From assembly GCF_012933505.1 (NCBI RefSeq), contig NZ_JABBNB010000006.1, forward strand, positions 186,001-250,000: a DNA stretch of 64,000 nucleotides, in the 5' to 3' direction. The notes under the pieces were generated by a model. It saw only the letters and a list, made by a program, of their open reading frames with translations, was not told the DNA's origin and ran no database searches. The position numbers were made by a program, and so were the translations under genes. Below are positions 47,152 to 55,898 of this stretch, piece after piece; position 1 is the stretch's first letter; every line of letters starts with the position of its first letter. This DNA is from Gordonia asplenii (GTDB lineage Bacteria; Actinomycetota; Actinomycetes; Mycobacteriales; Mycobacteriaceae).

Positions 47152-47909
47152 CGATTGCCGTGCGGCAACTGTCCCGTGGGTCCGGGCGCGAGCTCACCGT
47201 CGATCACCCAGAACGGCGGCGGTGGGCCGAAAGCCTGCCGGGCGTTGTTGATGACCCGCTTACCCATCGCGCGGTTGCCGACGGCGCCGATCGTGGCGCC
47301 GATGCCGGCCGGCATCAGTTTGCCGATGATCAGGGGAGCCTTCTTCACGGCGTATTTGTTGATGATCTTCTTGGTCAGCGTCTTGTTCAGAGCGGCGAGG
47401 TTGGGGCCGGGGATCGCCCCGCCCGCGAGTCGACGTAAAGCACCGCCGTTGGATCCGACCACCTTGCCGAGCGCGACCACGCCTTCCTCACCGAGCGCCA
47501 CCGACAGCACCAGCGCTTTGCGGCGCTCCTGTTCGTGCGGCTCGATGCCGTGCACCTCGGCGATCGCGAGCGCGAGCAGCGCCGACGCCTCGATGAACAG
47601 CGCGGTCTCGCCGGTGATGGCGCCGATCGCGGTGAAGGTGCCGATGCCGGGTACCGCGGCCGCCGCACCGACCGCTCCACCGGAGCCGGTCACCGCCGTC
47701 AGATAACGCTTCTCCAGCTTCTCGATGATCTGCGCGGGAGTCGCCTCCGGATTCGACTTACGCAGGCTCGCAACATACTTGGCGACCGCGGGCGCCTGGA
47801 GCCGTTGGGCCTTGTCGAGGATAGAGCCGGCCGCGGTGACCGCCACCTGCGGCGGCATCGGCTGCTCGTTGGCCGCGGGGACCGGCTGCGGTTGCACTGA
47901 CTTAGCCAT
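47148..47909 (-). CDS. Hydrophobic EcsC-like protein
   Basis: A 253-residue protein. The central region GAVGAAAAVPGIGTFTAIGAI, followed by GETALFIEASALLALAIAEVHGIE, resembles the EcsC family (not certain), with possible membrane contact. The C-terminus is Pro-rich and ends in GQLPHGNR. ATG at 47909 overlaps the GST stop by 8 bp and its stop overlaps the ABC start by 4 bp, so it is the middle gene of a tightly coupled three-gene set. No catalytic motif recognised. Confidence 0.6.
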   Translation of the reverse strand: MAKSVQPQPVPAANEQPMPPQVAVTAAGSILDKAQRLQAPAVAKYVASLRKSNPEATPAQIIEKLEKRYLTAVTGSGGAVGAAAAVPGIGTFTAIGAITGETALFIEASALLALAIAEVHGIEPHEQERRKALVLSVALGEEGVVALGKVVGSNGGALRRLAGGAIPGPNLAALNKTLTKKIINKYAVKKAPLIIGKLMPAGIGATIGAVGNRAMGKRVINNARQAFGPPPPFWVIDGELAPGPTGQLPHGNR

Positions 47910-48945
47910 GTGTGGGCACCCAATTCTGCTCGGGGACGATGTCATTGCCGGTGGGCGGCGGTGGCGGTGTGCCATCGCCGAAGGGGCGGCCGCCGAGTTC
48001 CTCGCGGCCGTGCGGGGTCAGCCACCCGGTGAGATCCGGGCCGTCGGGCACGATGCCGGACGGGTTCACATCGCGATGAACCATGTAGTAGTGCTGTTTG
48101 ATCTGGGTGAAGTCGGTGGTGTCGCCGAATCCGGGAGTCTGGAACAGGTCGCGCGCGTAGGCCCACAGGACCGGCATCTCGGTGAGCTTGGACCGGTTGC
48201 ACTTGAAGTGTCCGTGATACACCGGGTCGAACCGGGCCAGCGTGGTGAACAACCGGACGTCGGCTTCGGTGATGGTGTCGCCGACGAGGTAGCGCTGAGT
48301 CGAGAGTCGTTGGGAGAGCTCGTCGAGTTTGGCGAACAGTCGCGCATAGGCGGCGTCGTAGGACGCTTGGTCACCGGCGAAGCCACACCGATAGACGCCG
48401 TTGTTCACCTCGGTGTAGACGCCGCGGTTGACCTGATCGATCTCCGCGCGCAGCCGCTGCGGGTAGAGGTCGGGTGCGCCGTCGCGGTGATAGTCGGTCC
48501 ACTCCACCTCGAAGTCGATCGTGATCTGCGGGAAATCGTTGGTCACCACCTCGCCGGTGGTCTCGTCGACGACGGCCGGAACCGTGATGCCTTTGGGATA
48601 GCCGGGGAAGCGTTTCTCGTAGGCGTCCTTCAGCCGGGGGATGCCCAGCACCGGATCCACGCCGCCCGGGTCGAGGTCGAAAGTCCACGAGTCGGCGTCG
48701 TGGGTGGGGCCGCACAGGCCCAGTGAGATGGCGTCCTGCAGGCCGAGGAGTCGCCGGACGATCAGCGTGCGGTTGGCCCACGGGCACGCGCGTGCCGCGA
48801 CGAGCCGATAGCGCCCCGGCTCGACCGGGTAGCCGTCGCGGCCGTCCCGGGTGATTCGGCTCTCGATGTAGGCGGTGTCGCGGACGAACTCGGTGCCGGG
48901 CGCCACGTAGGCGGCCTGCGGCGTCGAGGTCTGGTTGCTGCTCAC
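47902..48945 (-). CDS. Xi-class glutathione/mycothiol S-transferase (hydroquinone reductase type)
   Basis: 347 residues, the ECM4/YqjG class. The thioredoxin-like N-domain has AARACPWANRTLIVR, where the Cys forms the mixed disulfide with the thiol cofactor, and VPAVVDETTGEVVTNDFPQI for thiol binding. The C-terminal helical domain has RYLVGDTITEADVRLFTTL. In mycothiol-producing actinobacteria the thiol used is uncertain. GTG at 48945 (then SSNQTSTPQ). First gene of the GST-hydrophobic protein-ABC set, suggesting detoxification plus export, an inference. Confidence 0.87.
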   Translation of the reverse strand: MSSNQTSTPQAAYVAPGTEFVRDTAYIESRITRDGRDGYPVEPGRYRLVAARACPWANRTLIVRRLLGLQDAISLGLCGPTHDADSWTFDLDPGGVDPVLGIPRLKDAYEKRFPGYPKGITVPAVVDETTGEVVTNDFPQITIDFEVEWTDYHRDGAPDLYPQRLRAEIDQVNRGVYTEVNNGVYRCGFAGDQASYDAAYARLFAKLDELSQRLSTQRYLVGDTITEADVRLFTTLARFDPVYHGHFKCNRSKLTEMPVLWAYARDLFQTPGFGDTTDFTQIKQHYYMVHRDVNPSGIVPDGPDLTGWLTPHGREELGGRPFGDGTPPPPPTGNDIVPEQNWVPTHG

Positions 48946-48999
48946 GCTGCCCACAGTAGCCACAAACACCGACAGTTTCCGACGTGGACGGAATTGCGG

Positions 49000-49040
49000 T
49001 TGGCATCACTTGCTCCACGCTGTATATTCCAACTGGAATA
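49000..49040 (+). promoter_or_regulatory. padR-MFS promoter overlapped by a PadR-operator-like dyad
   Basis: TTGGCA (49000-49005) and TATATT (49023-49028) are spaced by 17 bp. The inverted repeat TATTCC-AACT-GGAATA (49025-49040) covers the -10 element. This would allow the first gene's PadR product to block its own promoter. Confidence 0.6.
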
Positions 49041-49072
49041 ATTCATCTGAACCGATTGGAGAGTGAGCGCCG

Positions 49073-49795
49073 ATGTCGCCCGCCGATCACAAACCACTGC
49101 CTCCGCTCGCCGTCTTGGTGCTGGGCTTGGTGATCGAACGGCCGATGCATCCCTATGACATGGTTCAAACCGCCGTCGCCCGCCGTGAGGATCGGCTGGC
49201 TCCCATCCGCGCCGGATCGCTCTACCACGCCGTTGCGCGGCTGGAAGCTCAGGGGCACATACAGATTCACGACGTCGTGCGGGACGGCAACCGCCCCGAA
49301 CGCACCGTCTACGCCATCACCGAACAGGGGCGCACCGCCTATCGGGCCGCCGTCACCGGGATGCTCGGCACGGCCCCGGCCGAGTACCCGCAACTGTTCA
49401 TGGCGCTCGCGCTCGCGCACGACCTTCCGCGTGAACGGGCCGCCGAGCTGCTCACCGCGCGCATCGAGTCGATGAAGGCCGAACAGCGCGATCTGCAGGG
49501 TGCGCACGATCACGCGCGCGCCAAGGGGGTGCCGGAGATGTTCTTTCTCGACGGCGGGTGCCGCCTCGCGACGTTGGCCACCCAGATCGACTGGCTCACC
49601 GACCTCGTACACCGGCTGCACACCGGGCAGATCGGCTGGCTCGACGATCCCGGTTTCGAAACGCAGTGGCGCATGTCCAAAGAGGAGGGCTTCCAGTACT
49701 GCGCCCCGCGATCGGAGATCCCACAATCCGACGTTCCACAATCCGACGACGATCCGTCGTCGACCGCATACCTGACAACTGAGGACATACAATGA
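49073..49795 (+). CDS. PadR family transcriptional regulator
   Basis: 240 residues. The PadR winged helix spans LAVLVLGLVIERPMHPYDMVQTAVARRED, then IRAGSLYHAVARLEAQGHI and RTVYAITEQGRTAY. A C-terminal helical domain (Vir_act_alpha_C-like) follows, and the end carries a short QSDVPQSDDD repeat. ATG at 49073. The 3' end overlaps the MFS gene by 4 bp, the usual repressor-exporter pairing. Confidence 0.88.
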   Translation: MSPADHKPLPPLAVLVLGLVIERPMHPYDMVQTAVARREDRLAPIRAGSLYHAVARLEAQGHIQIHDVVRDGNRPERTVYAITEQGRTAYRAAVTGMLGTAPAEYPQLFMALALAHDLPRERAAELLTARIESMKAEQRDLQGAHDHARAKGVPEMFFLDGGCRLATLATQIDWLTDLVHRLHTGQIGWLDDPGFETQWRMSKEEGFQYCAPRSEIPQSDVPQSDDDPSSTAYLTTEDIQ

Positions 49796-51324
49796 CAAAT
49801 CCAACTCAGGGGACAAAACCGAGTCCCCCGACGCCGGGCGCGGTCACCGACCGCCCCTGGGCGGCGCTGCTCGCGCTGTGTGTCGGCTTCTTCATGATTC
49901 TGGTCGACATGTCCATCGTCGCCGTGGCGCAGCCACAGATCGCCGAAGGCCTGCACACCGACATCAACGGTGTCGTGTGGGTGTCGAGCGCCTACCTGTT
50001 GACCTATGCCGTGCCGCTGCTCATCACCGGACGTCTGGGCGACAAGTTCGGGCCCAAGGTCGTCTATCAGATCGGCCTGGTCGTCTTCACCGCCGCGAGT
50101 CTGTGGTGCGGCCTGGCCGGATCCATCGGCATGCTCATCGCGGCACGCTGCCTGCAGGGCATCGGCGCGGCGCTGATCACCCCGCAGACCATGGCGCTGA
50201 TCACCCGCATCTTCCCGCCCGAGCGCCGCGGCGCCGCGATGGGCGTGTGGGGTTCGGTGGCCGGTGTCGCCACCCTCGTCGGTCCGCTGCTCGGCGGCGT
50301 GTTGACCGACAACTTCGGCTGGGAGTGGATCTTCTTCGTCAACATCCCGGTCGGCATCATCGGCGTGGGACTGGCGGCCTGGCTGGTGCCGACCGTCGAC
50401 ACCCACAACCACCAATTCGACTGGATCGGTGTCACGCTCTCGGCGATCGGTCTGTCCGCGCTGGTCTTCGGCATCCAGGAAGGTGAGAAGCACCACTGGA
50501 ACGCGTGGATCTGGACGCTGATCATCGGCGGTGCCGTGGTGATGGTGTTGTTCGTGGTGTGGCAGGGAAAGATGAAGGGCGAGCCACTGGTGCCGCTGTC
50601 GCTGTTCAAGGATCGCAACTTCACGGTGTCCAACGCGGGGATCACGTCGATGGGCTTCGCGATCTCCGGCCTGATGATCCCGACGATGTTCTTCCTACAG
50701 CTCGTCGGCGGCATGTCGCCGACGCAGTCCGCCCTGATGATGGTGCCGATGGCGTTGATCAGCGGATTCCTGGCACCCGTGGTCGGGCGACTGCTCGACA
50801 AGGTGCATCCGCGCAGCATCATCGCCGGCGCATTGCTGCTCGAAGGTGTGTCTGTCGCACTGGCGGGTTACATCATGAAGCCCGACACCCCGGTGTGGCT
50901 GCTGTTGGTGCCGATGTGCGTGATGGGCTTCGCGCAGGCCGGTATCTGGGCGCCGCTCGCGGCGACCGCGACGCGCAACCTGCCCTGGCAGCAGGCGGGT
51001 GCAGGCGCCGGCGTGTACAACACCACCCGAATGATCGGATCGGTGATCGGCGCAGCCGCGGTCGGCGTTCTGATGCAGGCACTGCTGACGTCGAAACTCG
51101 GTGCGGGAGCGGGCGAGAAGGCAGGCGGCGCGGTCGCGGCGCTGCCCGAATTCATCAAGCCGGGCTTCTCCGAGGCGATGGGCCATTCGCTGTACCTGCC
51201 CGCGGCGGTCCTGATCGTCGGCGGCGTCGTGGCGCTGTTCTTCGAGCGGCCCCGCACCCACGCGGGTCCGGCCGCCGCGGCCGCGCGCGCGTCGAACGAG
51301 GGTGACACGGTCTCCACGCATTGA
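49792..51324 (+). CDS. DHA2-type MFS multidrug exporter
   Basis: A 510-residue, 14-TM proton antiporter of the EmrB/QacA group. Motif A is GRLGDKFGPKVVYQIG, motif C is GPLLGGVLTD, and motif D1 lies near VDMSIVAVAQPQI; the acidic Asp in that first helix is typical of QacA-type cation export. Overlaps padR by 4 bp and ends with a strong hairpin, so the pair is a complete transcription unit. Substrate unknown. Confidence 0.93.
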   Translation: MTNPTQGTKPSPPTPGAVTDRPWAALLALCVGFFMILVDMSIVAVAQPQIAEGLHTDINGVVWVSSAYLLTYAVPLLITGRLGDKFGPKVVYQIGLVVFTAASLWCGLAGSIGMLIAARCLQGIGAALITPQTMALITRIFPPERRGAAMGVWGSVAGVATLVGPLLGGVLTDNFGWEWIFFVNIPVGIIGVGLAAWLVPTVDTHNHQFDWIGVTLSAIGLSALVFGIQEGEKHHWNAWIWTLIIGGAVVMVLFVVWQGKMKGEPLVPLSLFKDRNFTVSNAGITSMGFAISGLMIPTMFFLQLVGGMSPTQSALMMVPMALISGFLAPVVGRLLDKVHPRSIIAGALLLEGVSVALAGYIMKPDTPVWLLLVPMCVMGFAQAGIWAPLAATATRNLPWQQAGAGAGVYNTTRMIGSVIGAAAVGVLMQALLTSKLGAGAGEKAGGAVAALPEFIKPGFSEAMGHSLYLPAAVLIVGGVVALFFERPRTHAGPAAAAARASNEGDTVSTH

Positions 51325-51339
51325 GTCGTGCGCGTCAGC

Positions 51340-51370
51340 GGGCGGGACGGTCGACGAGACCGTCCCGCCC
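51340..51370. terminator. Strong terminator hairpin after the MFS gene
   Basis: GGGCGGGACGGTC (51340-51352) pairs perfectly with GACCGTCCCGCCC (51358-51370) around a 5-base GACGA loop, 16 bp after the stop. No T run. Confidence 0.75.
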
Positions 51371-51443
51371 GTCGTGCGTCCCGCAGCTTGTCAGTGGATG
51401 TCCGTAAGATTCGCCTCGACGAGAATTCCACGGGAGGTGAACT

Positions 51444-52745
51444 ATGGCGGAGCCCGCCATGCAGTGGTCGCTGTTCGACGACCTGGATCAGCCGTCGCTG
51501 TTCGACGCCCCGCGGGTCGCCGGAGTCGAAGACTCCGCGCCGACGCCCACCGGCGACGATGCAGCGGGGCAGGCGCAGCCGGAACGTCGGATCACGTTCC
51601 TGCACACCGCCGACTGGCAGCTGGGGATGACGCGAAAGTACCTGTCCGCCGACGCGCAACACGCCTACACCGCGGCGCGGCTCGACGCGGTGACGCGCAT
51701 CGGTGCCGTCGCGGCGTCGACGGGAGCGCGGTTCGTCGTCGTCTGCGGTGACGTCTTCGAAGACCACCGCGTCTCGGCGCGCCTGATCACCCAGACGCTC
51801 GACCGACTCGGCGAGTTCACCGTCCCGGTGTATCTACTGCCCGGCAACCACGACCCGTTCGACGCCGCCGGCGTGTATCGCTCGGAGATCTTCCGGACCC
51901 GATGCCCCGCGAATGTCACGGTGCTGTCCACGCCGGGTGTGGTGGGTGTCTGCGACGACGCCGAACTCGTCGTCGCCCCCTGGTCGCACAAGGCGCCGCT
52001 CGCCGATCTCGTCGGCGCACAGGTCGATTCGCTCCAGCCCACCGACCGCCTGCGGGTCGTCGTCGGGCACGGCGCCACCGATGCGCTGAGCCCGGGATCG
52101 GATCCGTCGCTGGTCGCGGTGGGTGCGCTCGAGGAAGCGTTGTCGACGTCGCTGATCGACTACGTTGCCCTCGGTGATCGACACTCGGTCACACCGGTGG
52201 GCGGTTCGGGCCGGATCTGGTACTCCGGCGCCCAGGAGGTCACCAACTTCGACAATGTGGAGACCGAACCCGGCAGCGTGCTGGAGGTCACCCTGACGCG
52301 TGGTGCCGACGGTCGCACCGTCGACGTCACGCCGCACCGGGTGGGCCAATGGGCGTTCACCTCGATCCGACACGACATCACCTCCGCGGCCGACGTCGCC
52401 GACTTCGCCCGGCGGCTCTCCGCGATTCCCGACAAGTCGCGCGTGGTGCTGCAGGTCGCGCTGGTCGGGACCGTCTCCGTCGTCGAACACGTTGAGCTGC
52501 AACGCATCCTGGACGGCGCCGCAGACAGTTTCGCCGCTGTCCGACGCTGGGACGCCCACGACGACCTGGTCGTCGTCGCCGATGCTGACTCCGTCGCCGA
52601 CTTCGCGTTGCGCGGATACGCCGCACAGGCCGCCGACGAGCTCGTGGAGCGGGCGTCCGCGGAGGACGGTACGGCCACCGCGGCACGGGGTGCGCTCGCA
52701 CTGCTCGCGCGATTGGCCGCACGGACCGGGGGAGAGTCGCGGTGA
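51444..52745 (+). CDS. SbcD-like DNA-repair exonuclease (Rv1277-like)
   Basis: A 433-residue Mre11/SbcD-type calcineurin-like phosphoesterase. The metal ligands are in HTADWQL, CGDVFED, LLPGNHDPF, VVGHGATD and LGDRH. The N-terminus carries two clamp-like pentapeptides, QWSLF (7-11) and QPSLF (16-20), before the catalytic domain. ATG at 51444 with GGAGGTG upstream. It overlaps the SbcC-like gene by 4 bp (GTGA). Matches Rv1277-Rv1278 by order. Confidence 0.88.
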   Translation: MAEPAMQWSLFDDLDQPSLFDAPRVAGVEDSAPTPTGDDAAGQAQPERRITFLHTADWQLGMTRKYLSADAQHAYTAARLDAVTRIGAVAASTGARFVVVCGDVFEDHRVSARLITQTLDRLGEFTVPVYLLPGNHDPFDAAGVYRSEIFRTRCPANVTVLSTPGVVGVCDDAELVVAPWSHKAPLADLVGAQVDSLQPTDRLRVVVGHGATDALSPGSDPSLVAVGALEEALSTSLIDYVALGDRHSVTPVGGSGRIWYSGAQEVTNFDNVETEPGSVLEVTLTRGADGRTVDVTPHRVGQWAFTSIRHDITSAADVADFARRLSAIPDKSRVVLQVALVGTVSVVEHVELQRILDGAADSFAAVRRWDAHDDLVVVADADSVADFALRGYAAQAADELVERASAEDGTATAARGALALLARLAARTGGESR

Positions 52746-55144
52746 AACTCCATCGACTGCGGCTCAAGAACTTTCGCGGCATCGCCGAACGTGAAGTGGA
52801 GTTCGCCGACGCCGGTGTGACAGTCGTCGCGGGGCGCAACGAGGCGGGCAAGTCGTCGATGGTGGAGGCGCTCGACACGCTGCTCGAGGTGCGCGCATCG
52901 TCCAAATCGGCTGCGGTGAAGGCACTGTCGCCGTCGGGGCAAGACGTCGGCACCGAGGTGGAGGCCGAGATCTCCTCCGGCGGATGGCATTTCACCTACT
53001 TCAAGCGGTTCAACCGTTCGGTGGCGACGGAGTTGACCGTGCACGCGCCCGAGCCCGAGCAGCACACCGGACGTGACGCCGAGGCGCGCGCGGCCGAACT
53101 GCTTTCCGGCACAATGGATCTGGCGTTGTTCCGGGCGGTTAGGCTGATGCAGTCCGACGATCCGGAACTCGTCGCGGCGACGGGCAGTGCGGCGCTGACC
53201 AAAGCCTTGGACCGCGCCGTCGGCGCGGCGGAAGTCGCCGACGGCGACGCCGAGGAACTCCTCGCCGCGGTGACCGCCGAGTACTGCCGGTATTTCACCG
53301 AGAAGGCCGGTCGCCCCACCGGTGAGTTGGCGGCCGCGCAGCAGCGCGTCGCCGCCGCGCACGAGGATTACGCGGCGCGGGCACGCGGGATCGAGGCGGT
53401 CGCCCGCGATGCCGAGGCACTCGAGGCCGCGCTGTCGCGGAAGGTCGAACTCGCGCGCACCGCGGAGCTGCGCCGCGTCGACGCCGCGCGCGTCGACGAC
53501 CGACTCGCGGCGGCCGAGGCGGCGCTTGTGGCATACGAATCCGCACAGAAGTCACTGCAATTGGCCGCTGCGACAGCCGCCCTCGCCGAACGAGACGTCG
53601 ACGACCGGGTGAGTCGACGATCCCGCCTGACGTCGCTGCGCCAGCGCGAGTCAGACGCCGTCCACCGGCGGGACACCTCGACGACCAACGCCGACGCCGC
53701 GGCATCTGCGGCCGTCGCCGCCGAGGTAGAACTGGCGGCGGCCCGAGCCGAAGCCGACGCCCAACTCGCCGCCGCCACCCAGAGTCGCCAGCGGCAGCTC
53801 GACGAGGCGCGCAAAGCGTTGGCAGACAACAACGTCGACTCCGCGGTGCTGGCCGGTGCACGAAAGCTCGCGCGTGACCTCGCCACCGATACCGCGCGGT
53901 GGGAGGCGGCCGCCGCGTCGTTTTCCGTTGAGGCACTGGGTGATCGAGTCGTCACGGTCGACGGCCGGCCGGTGACCGACGCGCAGTTCCGTACCGGCGC
54001 AGGCGAATCCGTCGTCGAGGTGGACGGGGTGGCCCGGGTGACGATCACCGCCGGTGCCGACACCGAGGAACTGGCCCGCACCGTCGAGTCACTGTCGGCG
54101 CAAGCCGCGGACGTCTGCGCCACCCACCGGCTGGCGACCCTCGACGACGCCCAGGCACGTGCCGACGAGCGCGCCGAGCTGACTCGACGCATCGCCCGGC
54201 TGACTGGAGAACTGGAGGCGCCGGGACCGGTCGAGGGCGCGGCTGCCGTCGCCGCGGCGGAGCGCCGAGTGGCCGCCCAGCGTTCCGCGGAACGTGAGAA
54301 TCGCGCGGCGGCGCAGACCTCGGCCGCCGAACTGCACCGGATCAACGTCGACGTCGACGAGTTGTGCGGCCAGATCGCTTCTGCTGACACGGAATTGACC
54401 GATGAACAGGCTCACCTGACCCAAGAGGAGGCCAGGCGCGCCAAGGCTGTCGCGCAGCGAGCCGTGGCCGCGGCGAGGGCCGAGTTGGAAGTCCTCGCCG
54501 TGGCGGACCTCGAGCGTCAGCGCGCGACGCTGCGCGACGAATTGGCGAAGCTGGACCGGCAGATCGCGGCGACCGAACGCGAGATCGTCACCACGTCGAC
54601 GCGAATCGAAGTGTGCCGCACCGACAATCGCCTCGATGAGCTGAACGACGCCGCCGCCGAACTCGCCGACGCCGAGCACGCGCTGTCGCGAGTCACCGAA
54701 CGTGCCGCGGCCGCGCAACTGCTCTTCGTCACGCTACGTGCGAAAAGGCAAGAGTCCCATGCCCGTTACGCCGATCCGTTCCGTACGAGGCTTGAAGAGC
54801 TCAGCGCGCCGCTGTTCGGTGCCGGAGTGCGGTTCGCCGTCGACGACGACCTCACCATCACCTCCCGCACCGTCGACGGCGTGACCGTGCCCTACGAGTC
54901 GCTCTCCGGCGGCGCCCGCGAACAGCTCGGGCTGGTCGCCCGACTCGCCTGCGCGATGCTCGTCGACGAGGCCGACGGCGTCCCGGTGATCATCGACGAC
55001 GCGCTCGGCAACAGCGATACCGCCCGCACCGAGACGATGGCAGACGTTCTCACGCAGGCGGGCAAGCACTCTCAGGTGATCGTGCTGACCTGCGTCCCCG
55101 AGCGCTACGCGCACGTCGACGCGGCGTCGAAGGTCGCTGTCTGA
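52742..55144 (+). CDS. SbcC/Rad50-like SMC ATPase (Rv1278-like)
   Basis: An 800-residue ABC-type ATPase. Walker A is GRNEAGKSS (about 31-39), two coiled-coil arms enclose a globular hinge (about 370-450), then the signature LSGGAREQLGLVARLA and Walker B PVIIDDALGNSD. The hinge has beta-like sequence (VVEVDGVARVTI) and no CxxC, so the Rad50 zinc hook is absent. GTG at 52742 is coupled to the nuclease gene. Presumed to regulate the SbcD-like nuclease in DNA end or hairpin processing. Confidence 0.87.
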   Translation: MKLHRLRLKNFRGIAEREVEFADAGVTVVAGRNEAGKSSMVEALDTLLEVRASSKSAAVKALSPSGQDVGTEVEAEISSGGWHFTYFKRFNRSVATELTVHAPEPEQHTGRDAEARAAELLSGTMDLALFRAVRLMQSDDPELVAATGSAALTKALDRAVGAAEVADGDAEELLAAVTAEYCRYFTEKAGRPTGELAAAQQRVAAAHEDYAARARGIEAVARDAEALEAALSRKVELARTAELRRVDAARVDDRLAAAEAALVAYESAQKSLQLAAATAALAERDVDDRVSRRSRLTSLRQRESDAVHRRDTSTTNADAAASAAVAAEVELAAARAEADAQLAAATQSRQRQLDEARKALADNNVDSAVLAGARKLARDLATDTARWEAAAASFSVEALGDRVVTVDGRPVTDAQFRTGAGESVVEVDGVARVTITAGADTEELARTVESLSAQAADVCATHRLATLDDAQARADERAELTRRIARLTGELEAPGPVEGAAAVAAAERRVAAQRSAERENRAAAQTSAAELHRINVDVDELCGQIASADTELTDEQAHLTQEEARRAKAVAQRAVAAARAELEVLAVADLERQRATLRDELAKLDRQIAATEREIVTTSTRIEVCRTDNRLDELNDAAAELADAEHALSRVTERAAAAQLLFVTLRAKRQESHARYADPFRTRLEELSAPLFGAGVRFAVDDDLTITSRTVDGVTVPYESLSGGAREQLGLVARLACAMLVDEADGVPVIIDDALGNSDTARTETMADVLTQAGKHSQVIVLTCVPERYAHVDAASKVAV

Positions 55145-55218
55145 CACCGCGACCCGCCCACTGACCACCCGTTTTGGGTACTCGGGCCGCGGTGCGCTAG
55201 GCTGTGTTTCGCCCGAGC

Positions 55219-55291
55219 GCCCTCGTAGCTCAGGGGATAGAGCGTCCGCCTCCGGAGCGGAAGGTCGTAGGTTCGAATCCTACCGAGGGCA
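55219..55291 (+). tRNA. tRNA-Arg (anticodon CCG)
   Basis: A 73-nt cloverleaf. Acceptor stem GCCCTCG/CGAGGGC is perfect; D-stem GCTC/GAGC; anticodon stem TCCGC/GCGGA with loop CTCCGGA giving anticodon CCG (codon CGG); T-arm GTAGG TTCGAAT CCTAC; discriminator A. Only CA follows, so CCA is not fully encoded. Confidence 0.97.
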
Positions 55292-55419
55292 CAGTTTGTG
55301 AAGTCGATTGTTCTTTGGTCGGGGGTATGTGCGCCCCATTGAGTCGCTCCCCGAAGTCTTCGCACAACCTCGCGGGGTCCACCAGGCCGGATCGGACCAA
55401 CTCGACGACGTAGTCGTTG

Positions 55420-55686
55420 TCATTTACCCGCCCTGCGCATCATTGCGCAGTGATCATCGGTACCTAGGACATGCTCGGCGATGCGCTCTATGTCACGTTG
55501 TCTCACTAGCTCTTCCCAGAGGGCTAGCCGGCGCATGTAGAGGTCACCTGACGCGTGCCCGCGCTTGCGGTCGATGCGGGCCTGCAGGTCATTCCGAGCG
55601 GTATTCAACAGATCAGGATGGACGCGTAGCATCGACACGACTTCTTCGTGAGCCGCCAACTGGCGGGCGTGCTTACTGCCGTACAT
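55420..55686 (-). CDS. Small orphan protein next to tRNA-Arg
   Basis: An 88-residue acidic-basic helical protein (MYGSKHARQLAAHEEVVSM..., later LYMRRLALWEELVRQRD) with AGGAG about 11 bp before the ATG. It is the only plausible gene in the 606-bp stretch between the tRNA and DUF1304, which is less GC-rich than the surroundings. No family recognised. It resembles small antitoxin-like accessory proteins, which is a guess; no partner gene is seen. The rest of the stretch shows no gene or repeat I can support. Confidence 0.45.
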   Translation of the reverse strand: MYGSKHARQLAAHEEVVSMLRVHPDLLNTARNDLQARIDRKRGHASGDLYMRRLALWEELVRQRDIERIAEHVLGTDDHCAMMRRAGK

Positions 55687-55898
55687 TGCTTGCGCATCTC
55701 CTCGGGGGCTGTCTCGTCGAATTGCGGCTCTTCAGAATTCGTATGTTGGTACCAACGCGCCACGCCTCCGCATTGACGCAGGTGAGGAGTGCGTTTGAAA
55801 GAGTTTCATGCGTGCGAGCAGTGACATCCCCGTAGCCACGTCGATCCCTGATCCGGAGATATCGCGCTCGCCGCATTCCACCCGATTACACTGACGCC

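Noticed and set aside
45541..47706. 721-codon plus-strand frame opposite the ABC exporter
   Set aside because: Shadow of the ABC and hydrophobic genes; low-complexity Arg/His sequence and no start context.
55673..55876. 67-codon minus-strand frame beside DUF1304
   Set aside because: Arg-rich, no ribosome site, overlaps the orphan gene start; not supported as a gene.
55219..55898. Prophage or integrative element at tRNA-Arg
   Set aside because: No integrase, no direct repeat of the tRNA end and only one small gene; kept only as a finding about a possible scar.
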